Shown in pieces: positions 17,052 to 17,712 of a stretch of 17,712 nt of DNA. Numbering within the stretch: position 1 is the stretch's first letter; each line of letters begins with the position of its first letter. Source of the stretch: S012-113 sp965368405 (lineage in GTDB: Bacteria > Bacteroidota > Bacteroidia > Cytophagales > Cyclobacteriaceae); assembly GCA_965368405.1 (NCBI GenBank), contig CBDUMS010000079.1:1-17712 (forward strand), in the 5' to 3' direction. Below the pieces are notes generated by a model, which saw only the letters and a list, made by a program, of their open reading frames with translations, was not told the origin of the DNA and did not search any database. Both the position numbers and the translations under genes were made by a program.

Positions 17052-17082
17052 TTTGCAATTAAAATTTAGTCCGCTACATTTG
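17052..17082 (+). promoter_or_regulatory. promoter of the tRNA-Lys gene
   Basis: TTTG (17052-17055), a 19 bp spacer and TACATTTG (17075-17082) match the Bacteroidota sigma-A consensus TTTG-N19-TAnnTTTG without mismatch. The element points to the tRNA, whose first base is 57 bp downstream, giving a 5' leader of about 50 nt to be removed by RNase P. It lies just upstream of the BatE-like gene on the opposite strand. Confidence 0.65.
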
Positions 17083-17139
17083 CACTCGCAAATAAGGAAT
17101 AAGTGCTTATAAAAAGCAAATAAACCTTTATAAATGGCT

Positions 17140-17212
17140 GACGGGCTAGCTCAGCTGGTAGAGCAACGCCCTTTTAAGGCGTGGGTCCTGGGTTCGAGCC
17201 CCAGGCCCGTCA
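17140..17212 (+). tRNA. tRNA-Lys(TTT)
   Basis: A complete 73-nt cloverleaf. The acceptor stem is GACGGGC (17140-17146) with GCCCGTC (17205-17211), fully paired, and discriminator A at 17212. The D-arm is GCTC/GAGC. The anticodon arm is ACGCC/GGCGT around loop CTTTTAA, with anticodon TTT at 17173-17175. The T-arm is CTGGG/CCCAG around TTCGAGC. CCA is not encoded and must be added after transcription. T33 and A37 of the anticodon loop are normal for lysine tRNA. The gene has its own promoter and terminator and seems to be a single-gene transcript. Confidence 0.97.
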
Positions 17213-17260
17213 CTGTCAGGAAAGACTCTCATGAAAATGAGGGTCTTTTTTTATACCTAA
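17210..17260 (+). repeat. direct repeat copy 1 (tRNA 3' end plus terminator)
   Basis: This 51-nt segment, from the last three bases of the tRNA (TCA) through its terminator, recurs 143 bp downstream with 49 of 51 identical positions. The differences are at 17242/17385 and 17255/17398. Confidence 0.85.
17221..17252 (+). terminator. intrinsic terminator of tRNA-Lys
   Basis: A 12 bp stem (17221-17232 with 17237-17248) is closed by a GAAA tetraloop of the GNRA kind and ends in a run of seven T. One pair is U-G (17227 with 17242); the rest are Watson-Crick. It begins 8 nt after the tRNA. Confidence 0.88.
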
Positions 17261-17352
17261 TGATTTAGGATTGAGGCGAGGAGTTTATACCGATTGGAGC
17301 GAAGCGGAGCATCGGCAAGCCCCAGGAGACCGCCTGACCGCCAACCGGCGGT
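17261..17352. other. non-coding GC-rich insert between the two terminator copies
   Basis: A 92 bp stretch with no gene. It is clearly richer in GC than the flanks. It contains a possible hairpin CCGAT (17290-17294) with ATCGG (17311-17315) and a strong one, ACCGCC (17337-17342) with GGCGGT (17347-17352), around the loop AACC. AGCCCCAGG (17319-17327) also occurs in the T-arm 3' side of the tRNA (17197-17205). This suggests the segment is the altered remnant of a duplicated tRNA 3' end, or a small mobile palindromic repeat inserted into one. Confidence 0.5.
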
Positions 17353-17403
17353 TCACTGTCAGGAAAGACTCTCATGAAAATGAGAGTCTTTTTTTATGCC
17401 TAA
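17353..17403 (+). repeat. direct repeat copy 2 (tRNA 3' flank without the tRNA)
   Basis: Second copy of the 51-nt segment, 49 of 51 identical to 17210-17260. Here it follows the GC-rich insert instead of a functional tRNA. Confidence 0.85.
17364..17395 (+). terminator. second, perfect copy of the tRNA terminator
   Basis: Stem 17364-17375 with 17380-17391, GAAA loop, and seven T from 17389 (the last three of the stem arm included). All twelve pairs are Watson-Crick because the U-G of copy 1 is U-A here. No plus-strand gene lies between the two copies. On the other strand it starts 14 bp after the stop of the ADP-ribosylglycohydrolase gene and has only a short T run (TTT), so it could also act weakly for that gene. 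Confidence 0.75.
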
Positions 17404-17408
17404 GATTC

Positions 17409-17712
17409 TTAATGTAACGTTTTTGATTCTATTAATGACAATGAAGGAATGTACCAAAGATTATTCTTCAGATCAATTCCGCCGCTCATTTCCTCTTGCA
17501 CAACACGATCTATAATATATATTCCTTTGCTTGCCATCGCATCGAAGTTATCAATCCCATTATTGGGGAAGTTTCTGCGCGTTCGATGTATATTGAACTT
17601 TTCTGAAAATTCAGTGCCAAACTCTTCTTCAATCCCTTTTTTACCAATGATAAAACCGATCAATCCGCCCCAGGTAGCAGTCGGATTATCAGAATCCCAT
17701 CCACATAGCGCT
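17409..17712 (-). CDS. ADP-ribosylglycohydrolase family protein, C-terminal part (cut by the window edge)
   Basis: The frame stays open from the TAA at 17409 to the end of the window, giving about 101 C-terminal residues. The most upstream visible residues read GWDSDNPTATWGGLIGFIIG. Its GxDxDN...AT core is the C-terminal metal-binding motif of ADP-ribosylglycohydrolases, where the paired acidic residues hold one of the two Mg ions. The family removes ADP-ribose from proteins or small molecules; the GWDSDN...WGG variant is one I associate with larger, less studied bacterial members. A TTG at 17663 could be read as a start for an 84-residue protein, but it would lie just after the catalytic motif, so the gene really begins outside the window. 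The remaining part has no membrane helix. Family call from one motif plus the expected following helix; substrate unknown. Confidence 0.75.
   Translation of the reverse strand, partial: ALCGWDSDNPTATWGGLIGFIIGKKGIEEEFGTEFSEKFNIHRTRRNFPNNGIDNFDAMASKGIYIIDRVVQEEMSGGIDLKNNLWYIPSLSLIESKTLH

Noticed and set aside
17210..17403. Repeat pair as attL/attR of an integrated element
   Set aside because: Only 143 bp separate the copies, no integrase is present, and the repeat covers just the last three bases of the tRNA rather than its 3' half.
17409..17663. A complete 84-residue protein starting at TTG 17663
   Set aside because: The same frame is open to the window end and encodes the ADP-ribosylglycohydrolase metal motif just upstream, so the gene is truncated by the window and not short.

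Overview
The window reads as chromosomal DNA of a Bacteroidota bacterium, most likely from the Cytophagales/Flammeovirgaceae side of the phylum. The support is a type IX secretion (gliding-motility type) C-terminal sorting domain, promoters of the TTTG-N19-TAnnTTTG type, weak Shine-Dalgarno sequences, AT-rich spacers, and periplasmic TPR histidine-kinase and BatE-like TPR/SH3 architectures. I see no phage genes, transposases or CRISPR array.

Layout. (1) 206-2182 (+): an orphan membrane histidine kinase with periplasmic TPRs. (2) 8636 down to 2143 (-): a tightly packed five-gene operon. In order it encodes an FAD/NAD(P)H oxidoreductase, a membrane polyferredoxin of NosR/CcoG type, a soluble DPM-like GT2, a CslA/cellulose-synthase-like GT2, and a GT-C (GT87-like) membrane glycosyltransferase. 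Junctions are 2 bp gaps, direct abutment, or 4-8 bp overlaps. (3) 8782-11123 (+): a divergent two-gene operon of a second DPM-like GT2 and an ArnT/PMT-like GT39, coupled through TAATG. The two units share a 145 bp spacer and probably form one locus. Each has one enzyme expected to load a sugar on a polyprenyl phosphate and one GT-C enzyme expected to use that donor outside the membrane. The electron-transfer pair at the head of the minus operon is the unexpected part and the best candidate here for an undescribed system. (4) 13848 down to 11110 (-): the RNA methyltransferase rlmD, a 123-residue protein of unknown function, and an ABC ATPase of the siderophore/cobalamin importer type that has no permease or binding protein beside it. 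The three genes are separated by 3 bp each. (5) 14017-16314 (+): a secreted cell-surface protein with an SHIVGG N-terminus and a T9SS type B C-terminal domain. It converges with a BatE-like TPR-2TM-SH3 protein (16319-17047, -). (6) 17140-17212 (+): tRNA-Lys(TTT) with a good promoter and a strong terminator. It is followed by a second copy of its 3' flank and terminator with a GC-rich insert between the copies. (7) The right edge holds the C-terminal part of an ADP-ribosylglycohydrolase family protein (-), cut by the window end.

Three start codons differ from the longest open frame: rlmD (ATG at 13848), the surface protein (ATG at 14017), and the edge gene, whose frame continues out of the window. 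Two convergent gene pairs overlap at their 3' ends (2143-2182 and 11110-11123).
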